Source of the DNA: Lampris incognitus
Taxonomy: Eukaryota > Chordata > Actinopteri > Lampriformes > Lampridae
Length of the DNA stretch: 64,000 bases
Reading direction: 5' to 3'
Assembly: GCF_029633865.1 (NCBI RefSeq)
Contig: NC_079214.1
Location: 26,765,724-26,829,723 of the forward strand
This document shows, one piece after another, positions 50,961 to 62,399 of this stretch. The notes beneath the pieces are model-generated. The model had not been told where the DNA came from and did no database searches. It saw only the letters and a list, made by a program, of their open reading frames with translations. The stretch's first letter is position 1. Every line of letters starts with the position of its first letter. The position numbers and the translations under genes were made by a program.

Positions 50961-51594
50961 TTCAATGAATTGTTGAATTATAGCCTCTTTCAGAAGATAC
51001 TGGGGGACACAAGTCTTTACAACATATTCACATGCTAGATCTTCCAGATTTTAAAATAGTAAACAACAAACAAAAGTTACATCATGTCAAGTTGCTATAT
51101 CGGGTTTTAAATGAAACACTATGCTATCATATGCTAACATGGCAACACTGAGAACTGTTTGATTCATTCTCAAACAGCTGAACCAACTTTCTGTTTTTCT
51201 GACTCTGAGTTGTCTCCTATTGGTCGGAGCTGCACACCCTAATTACTTTCAAACTTGTCTCATAAGCACAATACCATTATGAGTCAGGTAGCATGCACAC
51301 TGCACCAGTGAACCACAAAAATAGCCAAGTTATATTGCCAGGTCATCTGAATGCCATGTGACTTGAGCTCACATCAGCCTCCTTGGGTTCCTATGTGAAC
51401 GTGAGGAGCGGTCTGGTCATCCTTCTCTGGGATCTGCTGGTGAGCTCGACCAACATCATTACAACAAAAACTCCACCTTAACAACCCGTTTAGGCTTGTG
51501 TTTTGCTATATGGTTTCATCTTTCTCAAATTAGTGAAAAATTCTGCAAAGGCGAAGTGCGATGATTCCACTTGCTCCCAGTGCAGATTACCTAA

Positions 51595-52205
51595 TTGGTA
51601 ACCCTTTAAATTACAGGCCATTCATTACACAGAAATAACTGAGTAACATATAAGTTAAACAGATGTAACTGAACTATGATGACTGGTCATTACTAAGATA
51701 TGAATAAAATAAGGGATTTTCCATATCTCTAGTTTGCTTCCTTGTCATTAATAACAGCACATAATGCACTGTTAGATATAATCTTCATCAAACACTATGT
51801 GGGATAAATTCACAAATCACATTGTACCAAAAATGATTATTTGAATCCGTTGTGTAACAGGGACAGATGCTAACTAGCTGTTAAACTTGAATATAAGGTG
51901 AGGGTTGAATGTCGTGCTGTCTTTACTATGGTTACGTTACTCAGCAAGACATTCGATATTCACCTTGCATTCAAGTTTAACAGCCAATTACTGTTTATCC
52001 CTGAGACATGATGGGTTCAGAGTACTTCTGTACAATGTGATTTGTGAATTTATCCCATACAGTGTTTGATGAAAATTACACTCAACAGCACTTTATAATG
52101 ACAAGGAAGCAAACTAGAGATATAGAAAAGCCCGTATTGTATGCATATATTACTTGGTTATTTTTGCATAATGAATGACCTGTAATTTAAAGCGATACGC
52201 GGTAT
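51595..52205. mobile_element. Long palindromic foldback element (about 610 bp)
   Basis: The ends GTAACCCTTTAAATTACAGG and CCTGTAATTTAAAGCGATAC are inverted. Inside, the left arm blocks ATCTCTAGTTTGCTTCCTTG, AAATTCACAAATCACATTGT and CTGTTAAACTTGAAT recur inverted in the right arm in reverse order. The centre is near 51930-51945. The arms are about 300 bp each. No coding capacity. Confidence 0.85.
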
Positions 52206-54454
52206 TTTGCACGGAAAATTATACTGTCCTTTGAAACAAGGTAGAATAACTTAGATCATTCCACCATTATCCTTTGAATAACAACTGTAATTGTAAATAT
52301 TTGAAACAGTCTTATTTGCATAGCAAGCATGGAAATTATTTCTTCGCTGTAATGACATTTATTTCTCTTATGCTAAATAACACAAGAGTGGATCCTCTAG
52401 ATTTTTCAGGCCAATCTTAGACTTAATAACTTGTGCAAATCCACACTCGGTGAGCTGCAACCTGTACCCCCATCCTCTGCTTGTCAGAATCAGTCATATC
52501 CATTACAGACTAGTAAGGATTCGTCTTTTTAAAGTTCAGATATGGGGACTGCTTGCATATGATATCAAATATCTAACAGACCACATACTAACCATGTGAT
52601 AAAGTATTGTTGCATTACCAAACTGACCTTTGGGCTGAGACTTAGAAATAAGTAGTCATGACAATCCATGCCCCACATAGAAGCATGAATGGCTCAAGGG
52701 GCCATCTGTTCAAGTTCAGGATGTTATGTCACACAAACACTATGGGCTATTGGTTCGCGAGACCATCCTCCAAGCAGATGACCAAGGTTCAACCATCTCC
52801 CCTCCTAAGGTGTACTTGGGCAAATTATTAAATCCCTTCAAGGCGACAGGGGTACAGTTCAGTTGCTGCCTTTCTGTTCTTACTGCCTAGCGGAGGGTGT
52901 CAAGTGGGACACTAATTCCTCTGTGGACATCAGTAAAATTATCTCATCATCAAAACAAGAATATGTGAGGAATATTACAGTGTTGGTTTACTTTGCATAT
53001 TAGTTATTGTGTAGTCAAGGATGTACACGTTTGTTTACAACAGCCTCGGCACCATCATAATTCCATTTCACCGCTTGAAGTCATGTGTGAAGCAAGATGT
53101 CCCATTATGTCTAACATGCAAAAGATTGTAGAAATGTTGTTTTGTTTGCATGCTACTCGAAAAATAAAAAAACACACTGCATTTGTGCATCATTTGTGAA
53201 AAGCCAATTTCAAGTGGAGGTTAATCAGACTTTGCGTTGTCCAGTTTGATTTTGTTTGGTTATGTAACTGTCTGCATAGGGTTGTCAGCACAAATGCTGT
53301 ATGTAAGCAGGCAAAACTGCTGGGTAATCTGCACTGCATAAAGGCCAGTGTTTTGGATGTGTTTGTGCGGCTTTTACAAAAGTTAGATTGTGTAAGGGAT
53401 TGTGGGTAGGGGGATCGTGTGTTTATGGCTCGCCATACATTAACACAACATTGTGGAGCCACTCCGTCATGTGACCAGCATGTGGTATTGCCATATGTGA
53501 GAAGCATGTGCGAATTCATGACACAGCTTGGATGCCCACCAAAGCCTGTTGGGTGGAAAGGATGGCAAGGGCTCTGAAGCAGATGCTGTGGCACTGCTGC
53601 AGCTTCTGTGGCTTCATTTCCATATTAGTAAGTCAGGTGCATTTGCCAACTCATTTGCAATGTGTCTGTCTGTGAAGTCCTTAAGTCCTGGGTCTCTCAA
53701 CTCTCAGTAGCATGTAAATGAAGATGTTGTTCAACTCACAGGAATTTGTTTGCTTGTGTGTGTGTGTGCACGCGCACACGCATGCGTGTGCGTGTGTCGT
53801 TTGCCTGAGACAACATTGAACTGGGGCAAGCAAACAGCAGCTCCCAGTACCTCTGTGCTCACCCATATCTCCCGCCTGTTAATCTCGGCTGAGTAACTGT
53901 TGTCTCCTTTTGTTTCCCCTGATGCTCCTTTAAGCCGTCACCGGTGCTCCTGAGGATGGAGCTGCAGTCCTTTAACACACAGGGACCAGGAACAACATTA
54001 GTCATCTATCAGTCAGATAAATTGTTTAACCTTTGGTTTAATGTGGTTAGTCACTGCTACTTTGTCAAAGCAGTGTTACAAAATATTATTTATTCATTAG
54101 GATTTTAGATGTACTGACTCCTCTAGTTAAAGGAAAAAACTGAAAAAGTCTGACAGTTATTCAAGTGGTGATTGGTTGTATCAGGGGTGGCTTCATGGGC
54201 TCCAGCTCTGAGTGTTTTCCCAAAAGTCCCGAATCTTTTAGCTTCTTAAAATAAATTCAACTTTGTGTCATTTCCCCAGTCTCTCTGACTGGACCGGCAA
54301 ATCAATGGAGCAAAAGTTCTACTACTGGGGAATTATCACCATCTATAGGCCTGCCATAACGTTGTCATGGGCGGGGTTGTCGTGTGTGTTGTGTTTCATT
54401 CAGTTATGTCACTTCAGTGAGCAAGTTTTCTAGCTAGCTACCTAACTAGCTATG
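52206..54454. other. Intergenic, nothing recognised
   Basis: Short frames only. TAGCTAGCTACC-type repeats lie at 54432-54452. No gene. Confidence 0.5.
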
Positions 54455-54617
54455 CGCCAGTAATGAGAGACGATATCAATGAATCACACAACGCAGATGG
54501 TAACGTGTGGCAGCGGCCATTTAGTTGAAACAGGAAGAACAACCGAGACTGCAATGCAGGCAGACCAGAAGGGAGGCTTGGTAACTATAGCAACCACAAC
54601 CACAACCACTACTGGCG
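54455..54617 (-). repeat. 3' LTR of the minus-strand Gypsy-like element
   Basis: 163 bp with perfect 8-bp inverted ends CGCCAGTA/TACTGGCG rather than TG/CA. It contains an extra ACAACC unit compared with the other copy. Confidence 0.75.
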
Positions 54618-54766
54618 TCGGCCCTTTTTTTCCAAAAGAAAGAGCCCCCCTTCACACAGTACAACAATACCACCACAGAACACCAGGCAACATCACAGCT
54701 CAGGCTATATAACTAGACTTGTAAGGTAAGACAAAACATTATCACCAGTACACACAAACAACTGGC

Positions 54767-56140
54767 CTAAAGTTCAAAGTCCTCTAAATGCCGCGGCAAG
54801 CGCCGGCAACACTCCGAGCGTCGAGGTGCAGCATCAGGTGCAAGAGCAGGCACACACTCGCCAGGGGAGCTCCCCCCAGGCTCGACCTCAACGGGAGGAA
54901 CAGTCTCATCCCCCAGCCTCATATCGTTATCACAAGGCAGGCAAGGTGCAGGTGGGGGCTTGGCAATGGCTGGCGGTATGCCAGGGCAGTGCGGGGCAGG
55001 GTTGTCCAAGTCCTCATCAGACGCGAAATCGTCCGCGAGGGGTTCAGAGGCTGTAGAGGGACCTTCCACTTTGTAGCAGTCACCCAGCCTGACCCTGTAG
55101 GAGGTGCGACGGAGTTGAGACCCTGTGAATGTCTGGATATTGCACCATGAACCATCCACGCTCGTGACGAGGTACCTGTCACGGGCCTTTGACTTATTCC
55201 GGTCACCATACCGGTACACCAGTTCACCAGGTCGAATGGCGGGAGGCACGACCACACGACCAGAGGGCACCTTTGAATTCGTGCTGTACGGACGGTTGGT
55301 GACACGCTCCGAGTGTTGTTTCAAGATTAGGTCCTGGTCGACCACAGGCAACTGCCTATGGGAGAACTGGTCACGCTGAAGCAGCATTCCACGGGCAGAC
55401 AATCCACGCGACTTAACACAACTGTTCAGGTTGGCCGTAGTGACAGAGGGTAACAGGGGAGTAACAGCCCTATAGTTAGGCTTGAGACGAAGAATCTCCC
55501 CCTGAATCTCTTGAACAGCCTTCTCCACCACTGGGTTCTTATTGACATTCTTGGCGTTGCCCACCTCAACAACTAGTTTGTGCATAGCGAGGGCCCCATC
55601 CCCTGCCAATGCAGCAAAACCAGGGGCAGGGTCAGTCCTGATCACAGCAAAGGGGCCGTTGAGAGGGCACAGACCCATACATAAGCGGGTTAAAGCATCC
55701 CTGAGAGTGTCTCTGCGCTCGTCGTCGATGAGACAAGACAGCGTGAAAGACGTGACACACTCCCGGACAATCAGAATGAACTGGCGGTCCCGCCTGAACA
55801 CATCAGCCGCGAAAGAAGACCCGACGACTTCCGGAGGGTCACTTGTAAACTGATCAGATACGAACGCAGGGGCTTTCTTCAGAGCTGCACACTGGTGGCA
55901 GCTGCTGGAGACATGTTGCACAGCAGAGTCCATATCCAACGCGTAGAAGTAGCGTTGCACACCTGTCTTCAACTGGGTGCAGGTGGGGTGATCGAGCTTG
56001 ATATGGAGAGAGGTCAGTAGGCCATCGAGGACAGACCGAGGCACAACGATGCAGTCCGTTGAGGCTGCGAGGGGTGTGTGCCGGTGAACAACTAGGAGGC
56101 CGTCCTTAGCCACTGTGGTGACGTTCAGGTAACGTTTCAC
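54767..56140 (-). CDS. Integrase region of the minus-strand Gypsy-like element
   Basis: A 457-residue open frame. Residues 1-95 hold an integrase zinc-binding region (H-x3-H-like HIKLDHPT, then C-x2-C in SSCHQCAALKK). The core follows: FAADVFRR, VIRTDPAPGF (Asp region) and NKNPVVEKAVQE (Glu region). A basic, Tyr/Arg-rich DNA-binding C-terminal region (ELVYRYGDRNKSKARDRYLV) and a Pro/acidic tail close the frame. The N-terminal reverse transcriptase and RNase H are absent because of the deletion upstream, so the start Met is only the first one after the break. Confidence 0.75.
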   Translation of the reverse strand: MKRYLNVTTVAKDGLLVVHRHTPLAASTDCIVVPRSVLDGLLTSLHIKLDHPTCTQLKTGVQRYFYALDMDSAVQHVSSSCHQCAALKKAPAFVSDQFTSDPPEVVGSSFAADVFRRDRQFILIVRECVTSFTLSCLIDDERRDTLRDALTRLCMGLCPLNGPFAVIRTDPAPGFAALAGDGALAMHKLVVEVGNAKNVNKNPVVEKAVQEIQGEILRLKPNYRAVTPLLPSVTTANLNSCVKSRGLSARGMLLQRDQFSHRQLPVVDQDLILKQHSERVTNRPYSTNSKVPSGRVVVPPAIRPGELVYRYGDRNKSKARDRYLVTSVDGSWCNIQTFTGSQLRRTSYRVRLGDCYKVEGPSTASEPLADDFASDEDLDNPAPHCPGIPPAIAKPPPAPCLPCDNDMRLGDETVPPVEVEPGGSSPGECVPALAPDAAPRRSECCRRLPRHLEDFEL

Positions 56141-56236
56141 ATCACGAATGTTAGTCAGCTTCTTGGATGGACGCGTACCCTGATGGAGGTGAGCGCGGGT
56201 CCGTCTGAGGTCAGAGCATCCTGCCTGTATGGCAAG

Positions 56237-57250
56237 TCAGGCCGACCTGATGGTGAAGGGCAGAGGTAGGACAGGTCCCATGTTCACCCTGGCCTGGAAC
56301 GGACCCACAGCGTCGTTATATCCTTCAAAGTGGGGATAAAACACTACATCAAACTCTCTATGCAGGGCACGGAACTCATCTCTGACGTCAGCAGGCATGA
56401 TGTTATCTGGGTCCAGAGCGACAAGGTCAGAGGACAAGGCTGACATGGTCGTCAGGGCCAGTTTGGGGGGATCAGCTGGCACGGCGGCGTCACTGAGTGA
56501 CGGGACATATGTAGCGCGGACATGGCATAGGTGGTGGCTTTTCTGGACCAGCCGCGACTCGCCAGTGAGATTTGGAACACGGATCTTCCCGGACACACCC
56601 TGTAGCAAAGTTGGGGCAGGCCACTGCTGTGTGTCAGACTGGTCACATGAGACATCGACGTGTGGTTCAACAGCCAGCTCACTGTCCACATTGCACAGCT
56701 CAGGAGGCAGCTCGAGCTCGATGTACTCCCCTGGCCACACAGTAGATTTATCCGGAGCGCGGAGCACGTGCGCACGCCGTACGGCATGCCTGTCCATCGG
56801 TGTTTGGAGGGTGCCGTAGCGGTATATATCCTCGCCCAAGCAGATGTAGTGTCTGGCTGGTCTGATGGAGACGTCGTTCTTTTCCATAAAGGGAATTCCA
56901 GCCAGGATGTCAGAGTCGAGATTCTCAACGACGAGGCCCTCAAAATAGAGGTCATGGCCATCTCTCTGGAAGTGTGTCCGTGTCTCTACCAATACTTTCA
57001 AAAGGTACGAGCCAGGTGCTTGGAATGCGGACTGCGTACTTCCTGTGACGGTGACGCCCAGCCTGGTTGTGCATGAGGCCCTCATCATGTTGCCTGTTGC
57101 CCCACTATCAATGGTGAGACGCACAGGGCAGTGTTCATGGAAGGCATCGAGGTAAGAGGACTGTTTGACACGTTTCACACTACTAGATGGCGCTGGCTCC
57201 CCACTAACGCACTCCTCTACCTCATCATCAGTCTCGACCTGCTCTCCCAA
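56237..57250 (-). CDS. Protease and RT-junction region of the minus-strand Gypsy-like element
   Basis: A 337-residue frame with a retropepsin-like motif LTIDSGATGNM (about residues 41-51; DSG instead of DTG) and a second protease block DILAGIPFMEKNDV. A linker leads to the start of a reverse transcriptase (PFQARVNMGPVLP), where the frame is cut by the deletion and ends within a few codons. The Met start is internal. The upstream frame at 57278 probably joins by a frameshift. Confidence 0.75.
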   Translation of the reverse strand: MGEQVETDDEVEECVSGEPAPSSSVKRVKQSSYLDAFHEHCPVRLTIDSGATGNMMRASCTTRLGVTVTGSTQSAFQAPGSYLLKVLVETRTHFQRDGHDLYFEGLVVENLDSDILAGIPFMEKNDVSIRPARHYICLGEDIYRYGTLQTPMDRHAVRRAHVLRAPDKSTVWPGEYIELELPPELCNVDSELAVEPHVDVSCDQSDTQQWPAPTLLQGVSGKIRVPNLTGESRLVQKSHHLCHVRATYVPSLSDAAVPADPPKLALTTMSALSSDLVALDPDNIMPADVRDEFRALHREFDVVFYPHFEGYNDAVGPFQARVNMGPVLPLPFTIRSA

Positions 57251-57277
57251 ACCTGACGTGACTTTGCCATGTACATT

Positions 57278-57754
57278 TTATCTTGGGGGGGGGGGGCAGA
57301 AAGGAACATTTTCTGACCTCCTTGTCCGGACAGGGATGGATTGCTTTGACTTAGGGAGTTCAGACACAGCCCCGGTGCACTGAAAGCAGTAATGTAGACG
57401 AATAGCTTGCCATATGCCGTCAATAGATGTGGAGTGCCTGACTATGCTGTGACGAGAGATTACAGGACAATAATTGGCTATCTGGCCCAACATTAGCTCT
57501 AACATGGTTACCTTCTGTTCTTTATTGCGACGTCGGGGCGCGGGAATATCTTCACCGTCATCTGTGAATCCCCGGACAGGGGACGTTTTAGACTTCTTCT
57601 CCCACTCCACGCCATCGAGCAGGAAGGGGGCAAACCCGGCGTCGAGCGACAGTATATAAAGCAGGTTCTGACGCCAGTTCTCAAAAGAGTTCACTGTCTC
57701 GGTCTTTGTTAAACACCACTGCTTCGGTGCTCCGTGTGTCGCCATGCTGCCCAT
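57278..57754 (-). CDS. Gag-like N-terminal frame of the minus-strand element
   Basis: A 158-residue frame. The start [13 protein letters not shown] follows the primer-site region by about 130 bases. It has a [17 protein letters not shown] segment and an [12 protein letters not shown] segment, typical of small retrotransposon capsids, and a single CFQC remnant near the end. It runs into a poly-G tract (57285-57297, minus-strand poly-C) where a frameshift is likely. Confidence 0.65.
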   Translation of the reverse strand: MGSMATHGAPKQWCLTKTETVNSFENWRQNLLYILSLDAGFAPFLLDGVEWEKKSKTSPVRGFTDDGEDIPAPRRRNKEQKVTMLELMLGQIANYCPVISRHSIVRHSTSIDGIWQAIRLHYCFQCTGAVSELPKSKQSIPVRTRRSENVPFCPPPPR

Positions 57755-57886
57755 TTAGCTAGCACAACTGTGTCTGAGCTAGCCCAGCTGCGTCTGGTGG
57801 TAGACGTGATTCCCCTGGAAGGGCTACGGCGATTAGTTCGGTAAATATCAGTCCTCGGGACGTAAGTCTGGTAAGCGCTTCCACCA

Positions 57887-58043
57887 CGCCAGTAATGAGA
57901 GACGATATCAATGAATCACACAACGCAGATGGTAACGTGCGGCAGCGGCCATTTAGTTGAAACAGGAAGAACAACCGAGACTGCAACGCAGGCAGACCGG
58001 AAGGGAGGCTTGGTAACTATAGCAACCACAACCACTACTGGCG
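57887..58043 (-). repeat. 5' LTR of the minus-strand Gypsy-like element
   Basis: 157 bp, ends CGCCAGTA/TACTGGCG. On the minus strand it is followed directly by TGGTGGAAGCGCTTACC. Confidence 0.75.
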
Positions 58044-58430
58044 ATGGACATACGGAAGTTTTTCATGAGGAGTCAACCTCAGCCACCATCCACAGAAAGA
58101 GGCTAATCAGCAGCTGGTGAACCACGGACAGATGTTGATTCAGGTTTGTGAATCCGCTGCTGTAACACTTAGGCAGTGAGTTGGAGATGACTAGCCTAAT
58201 ATGGATTGCTGGCTAGCTACCGTCAGCTGAACTAAGTCCAGGATCCACCTGGCACCCGGGTTCTCAGGTGCCGCAACTATCACCAATAAGTGTTGCGTTC
58301 GAATCCTGTGAAGCAGCTGCAGCATCAGCCATAGGGACCGAAACGCGTACAGCAGTCCAGGAAACCACACCTAGCAAGCAATCCAAATTAGGCTAGTCAC
58401 CTCACCAACTTACTGCTACTACAAACCATC
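58044..58430. other. Spacer, nothing recognised
   Basis: No frame or repeat assigned. Confidence 0.4.
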
Positions 58431-59137
58431 GATGCATACAAGGCTGGATTACGGACCGGGCATGCCAGGCGAGTGCTCCGGACCACAAGGGGCCCCAAAA
58501 GGTCAGGGTGTAGAGGAGCTCAAGCAGGAGTCGTGACAACTTTCTCTTTCGGCTACACAACGTGCACCATTTATTCCTTCCACCATTACAACAACAACAA
58601 AACACCTGCGCAGCGGAAGTGTGTCACTGTAAACCCGAACCGAGGAAACAGCAGCTGTAAACTAACGTTCCTACTAGCTCAATAAGGGGAATTATGTAGC
58701 CCCATAACCACTACAAGGGGTATGTTGTTCATGTATAGTAGGGATCCCCAATCATACCCAACAAGGGACATTTGTTCCAACCCTGCGTCGCGATGCAGGG
58801 CCTGCAGGGCCTGCAGGGCCCAGGCTAGTCTCTATTGATGTGGGGGCCCCAAGCTACAGTCTCTATTGATGCAGGGCCCCAAGCTACAAAGTCTATATTG
58901 ATGCTGTGAGCTGCTATTCTCATCTCTGTTTGTTTTATGATTCAAAATTGTGTTGTACTTTGCAGTCGCCATCCGAATTCCATGAAGATTGGCAAAGCAT
59001 GGACTACCATGTTGGGTATTTGCATCAGTTTTACATTTAACAATGTTTAGTATTGTTTACGGGGCGGGGTGGGAGGGGGGCAGTGGACGTGCATGCCCCG
59101 GGGGCCCCTGGTTGGTTAATCCGGCCATGGATGCATA
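58431..59137. mobile_element. Non-autonomous hAT-like element with 8-bp target duplication
   Basis: GATGCATA at 58431-58438 and again at 59130-59137 flanks a 691-bp body. The ends CAAGGCTGGATTA and TAATCCGGCCATG are inverted with two mismatches. The inside is non-coding, with G/C-rich GGGGCCCC and CAGGGCCTG repeats. An 8-bp duplication and CA...TG ends fit hAT. Confidence 0.8.
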
Positions 59138-59399
59138 GTACACGGGACAAGATTTTGGTATCGGAAGCATTCTGGTTTCCATTTATGTTTTCGTTTTAGT
59201 CGAAGTAGTATTGCCCAGTCACGTTTGAGTAGGCTGTGATTTCTACAGGAAATGGTTGCATGTTGGAAATAGTTCGTGTGGGGAGCGAAAGGGTCGGAAC
59301 GTATCGGTCGAAATGCTTTCTGAACCTAAAACACCTACAAAAAGTATCGATGTTTGTGTGGGGAAGCGTTTGACTCGTGTTGACTATAACATTCTGATA

Positions 59400-59585
59400 T
59401 GCTATTCAGCATAACCTTTGTACCTTACAGCTTGCCATAGAATAGTGACATCGGCAAGTCCCGCGAGATTGGAGCAGTCATGTATGTGATCCAAATGGTG
59501 GAATGAGTAAACACACAGCGCTGAGCCGGAATATGCATTTATTATTTTATTAAGTTTATAATTGTGCCACAGGGCAAATACTACA
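59400..59585 (+). repeat. Probable 5' LTR end of the following Gypsy element
   Basis: The sequence ending AAATACTACA directly precedes a TGGTATCAGAG primer-site-like sequence. The LTR start could not be placed and no second LTR is in the window. Confidence 0.4.
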
Positions 59586-59655
59586 TGGTATCAGAGTAGA
59601 GGTTTGACTACCCACACGTCGCCGAGAAAACGGAATCTTACGGCGTTCCAGCTCC

Positions 59656-60510
59656 ACGGATGGACTGGGATTCGGCGAATTTACCCACATGGAGACGATT
59701 CCGGCAGCACGCAGAGTTGAAGTTCACAGGCCCTCTGCGCGAAAAGAACGAGGAGGAGAAGTCGTTACCTCCTGTTATGGATCGGGGGAAAGGGACGTGA
59801 TGTGCACAACACCTGGACGCTCAGGGGAGAAGAAGCCAGGAAGCTTAACACGTATTACGATAAGTACACAGGGTATGTCACACCAAAGACTAACCCAATT
59901 TATGCCAGATATAAATTCCATGAAAAAAATGCAGGGTGAGCGCGAATCACTCGAGCAATTTGTAACAGAACTAAAACTGTTGGTAAAAGACTGCGGCTAC
60001 CCAAACAGCGAGGAAATGGTCTGAGACCGCATTGTGTTTGCCACGAACTCACCCCTCGTGCGAGAAAAACTACTCAGCCAGGGTGCAGAGCTCACGCTCG
60101 GAAGGGCCATAGACATTGCACGTTCACATGAGCTAGCACAGCAACAGCTAAAGACTATGGGCCATAGCAAAGACCAGAGCGGCCACGACACTGTGCATGC
60201 TGTAAGCAGGAAAACATACAGACTAGAAACAGCACAAAAGCTACAAAGCAAAGAGAAAGTAGCACAGCAAACAGAGCATGTAGCCACTGTGGAGGGCAAC
60301 ATAGTGCCAAAGTTGTATGCCCAGCCAAGGGGAAACAATGCATTAAACGCAAAAATTCAACCATTTTGCAAAAGCATGCAAATCAAAATTCCCACCTCAG
60401 ACAAAACCTTACCGCAGTACAGTGCACACTGTTGGAGAGAACACAGACGGAGAGCAGACAAAACTCTACATAGACAGCATCACAATAGAGAACAATGGCA
60501 AAAGCAATGA
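59656..60510 (+). pseudogene. gag of the decayed Gypsy element
   Basis: Starts MDWDSANLPTWRRFRQHAEL, then shifted frames hold GERESLEQFVTELKLLVKDC (59938-59997), a TGA at 60022-60024 and FATNSPLVREKLLSQGAELT with RAIDIARSHELAQQQ. These are the capsid blocks of the Gypsy group that encodes K02A2.6-like polyproteins. No intact zinc knuckle remains. Confidence 0.7.
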
Positions 60511-62325
60511 GCAGGCTTATGTAGTAGAGGTAGGAATTGGCTCACCTCCACAAAAAGTCAAATTCAAATTGGACACTGGGGCACAGGCCAATACCATTCC
60601 AACAAACTGTTCAGGAACATTGCACTGAAACCAGCAGCACATAGGCTCACTGAATACAGGGGAAGAGCACTGAGAGTGAAAGGCACATGCCAGTTAAAAT
60701 GTCGATACAAGGACAGCACAACGTTGCTAGATTTCTACATTGTCGACATCAATGCCCTGCCAGTCATAGCAATGAGAACATGTCATTATCTAAACTTAGT
60801 CAACATAGTGATGGCTGTGAATGAGGAAAATGAAGGGACAGGCATTGGCTCACAGAGCATATTATGCAGACATACGTATTTCAAGTCATAGGTGAATTTC
60901 CAGGCGAGTGCACCTTTCGCGTCGCCCCAGACGCAACGCCTGTCGTGTGCCCACCACGCAGGATCCCCATTGTGCTACGCAATAGACTAAAAGACGAGCT
61001 CGACAGTATGGAGAAAAATAACATAATCTGCAAGGTCATGGAACCCACAGAATGGGTGAACACACTCGTAGTTGAAAAGCCCAAGACAAGAAAACTCAGG
61101 GTGAGTTTAGACCCCAGATCCCTTAACAAGGTGATGCAAAGACCTCTCTACCCCCTTGCTACTTTAGAGGATGTCACCACAAAGCTTGCTGGAGCACAAT
61201 TTTTTATTGTCTTAGATGCTAAGTCAGGCAAAATGGGCCATAAAATTAAGCACTGATTCATCGCTGTTGACCACATTCAACACAGTGTTCGGCAGATACC
61301 GCTTTCTCAGACTGCCATTTGGCATTATTTCGGCTCAAGACGAGTTCCAGAGGTGTGTGGATGAAACGTATGAAGGCCTTGATGGCGTAGCAGCCATAGT
61401 CGATGACATACTGGTGTTTTGCAAAACCGAACAGGAACATGACCGGCACCTCAGGGCTATGTTGAAACGCACAAGGGAGAGAGGGGTGAGGCTAAACCCT
61501 GACAAATGCCGCATTCGCATGCCGGAGGTCAGCTACTTTGGACACACACTCTCAAGCGAAGGCATAAAACCAGACCCACAGAAGGTTAAGGCAGTCAAAG
61601 AGATGCAACCACCATGGAACAAGGCGGAGCTTGAAACAGTCCTCGGGATGGTCAACTACCTGGCCAGGTTTGCTCCACATCTCTCCAAGGTAAATGCACC
61701 ACTATGAAAACTGCTAAAACAGGACAGTGAATTTGCATGGGATGCCAATCATGACAGAGTATTCCAACAGACGAAAGATCTGATAACGCTACACCCAGGC
61801 CCAGTACTCACGTACTTTGACTCCCAAAAAGAGCTACGGCTCCAAGTAGACACTTCCAAAAGTGGCCTTGGTGCTGTCATGCTCCAAGACGGCAAGCCAG
61901 TTGCCTATACATCCAAATCACTTAACAGCACAGAAGAGAAATATGCACAAATAGAGAAGGAGCTCTATGCAGTACTCTTTGGTTGTAAATGGTTCCATGA
62001 GTGTATGTAAGGCCGGAGAGTGATTGTGGAATCAGACCACAAACCATTGGAAGAGATACTCAAAAAACCACTGGCAGCAGTGCCACCACAGCTGCAGAGG
62101 ATGATCTGGCAACTACAAAAATACGACATTCACATCCTCCACCGTCCCGGAAAAGAGATACCGGTGGCTGACACACTGTCACGAAAGTCAATCGAGTACC
62201 ACTATAATGCCCTGCATGAAGGTATAGAGGCCCAGGTGCACACGGTCCTCAGCAGCGTCCCTGTGAGTGACAAGAGACTGACAGAATCAAAGAGGCAACA
62301 ACACAAGATCCACAGCTTGCACTGA
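60422..62325 (+). pseudogene. Protease, reverse transcriptase and RNase H of the decayed Gypsy element
   Basis: Protease KFKLDTGAQANTIP (about 60565-60605). Reverse transcriptase starts near 60890 with WVNTLVVEKPKTRKLRVSLD and LPFGIISAQDEFQR, and the catalytic box is IVDDILVF (about 61396-61420, V before DD). The RNase H region contains LQVDTSKSGLGAVMLQ, SDHKPLE and ADTLSRK. At least four breaks are visible: a shift near 60606, a shift near 61230, a TGA near 61705 and a TAA near 62008. Confidence 0.8.
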
Positions 62326-62399
62326 GAAAAGCCACGCCGGCCGGCTGGCCTGACACAAAGAAAAATGCCCACCCAGCATCCAGGAATACTGGAATCACA

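Larger units (their letters stand above)
54455..58043 (-). mobile_element. Gypsy-like LTR retrotransposon, minus strand, internally deleted
   Basis: Direct repeats 54455-54617 (163 bp) and 57887-58043 (157 bp) differ by one 6-bp ACAACC unit and a few substitutions. On the minus strand the order is LTR, a TGGTGGAAGCG primer-site-like sequence right after the LTR, gag-like frame, protease, integrase, LTR. Reverse transcriptase and RNase H are missing between about 56140 and 56260. ATG flanks both sides (54452-54454 and 58044-58046) as a possible 3-bp duplication. Confidence 0.8.

Noticed and set aside
53190..53594. 134-codon minus-strand frame with a vague transposase-like segment
   Set aside because: The HDGVAPQCC stretch only loosely recalls Tc1/mariner motifs; no neighbouring motif or terminal repeat supports it.
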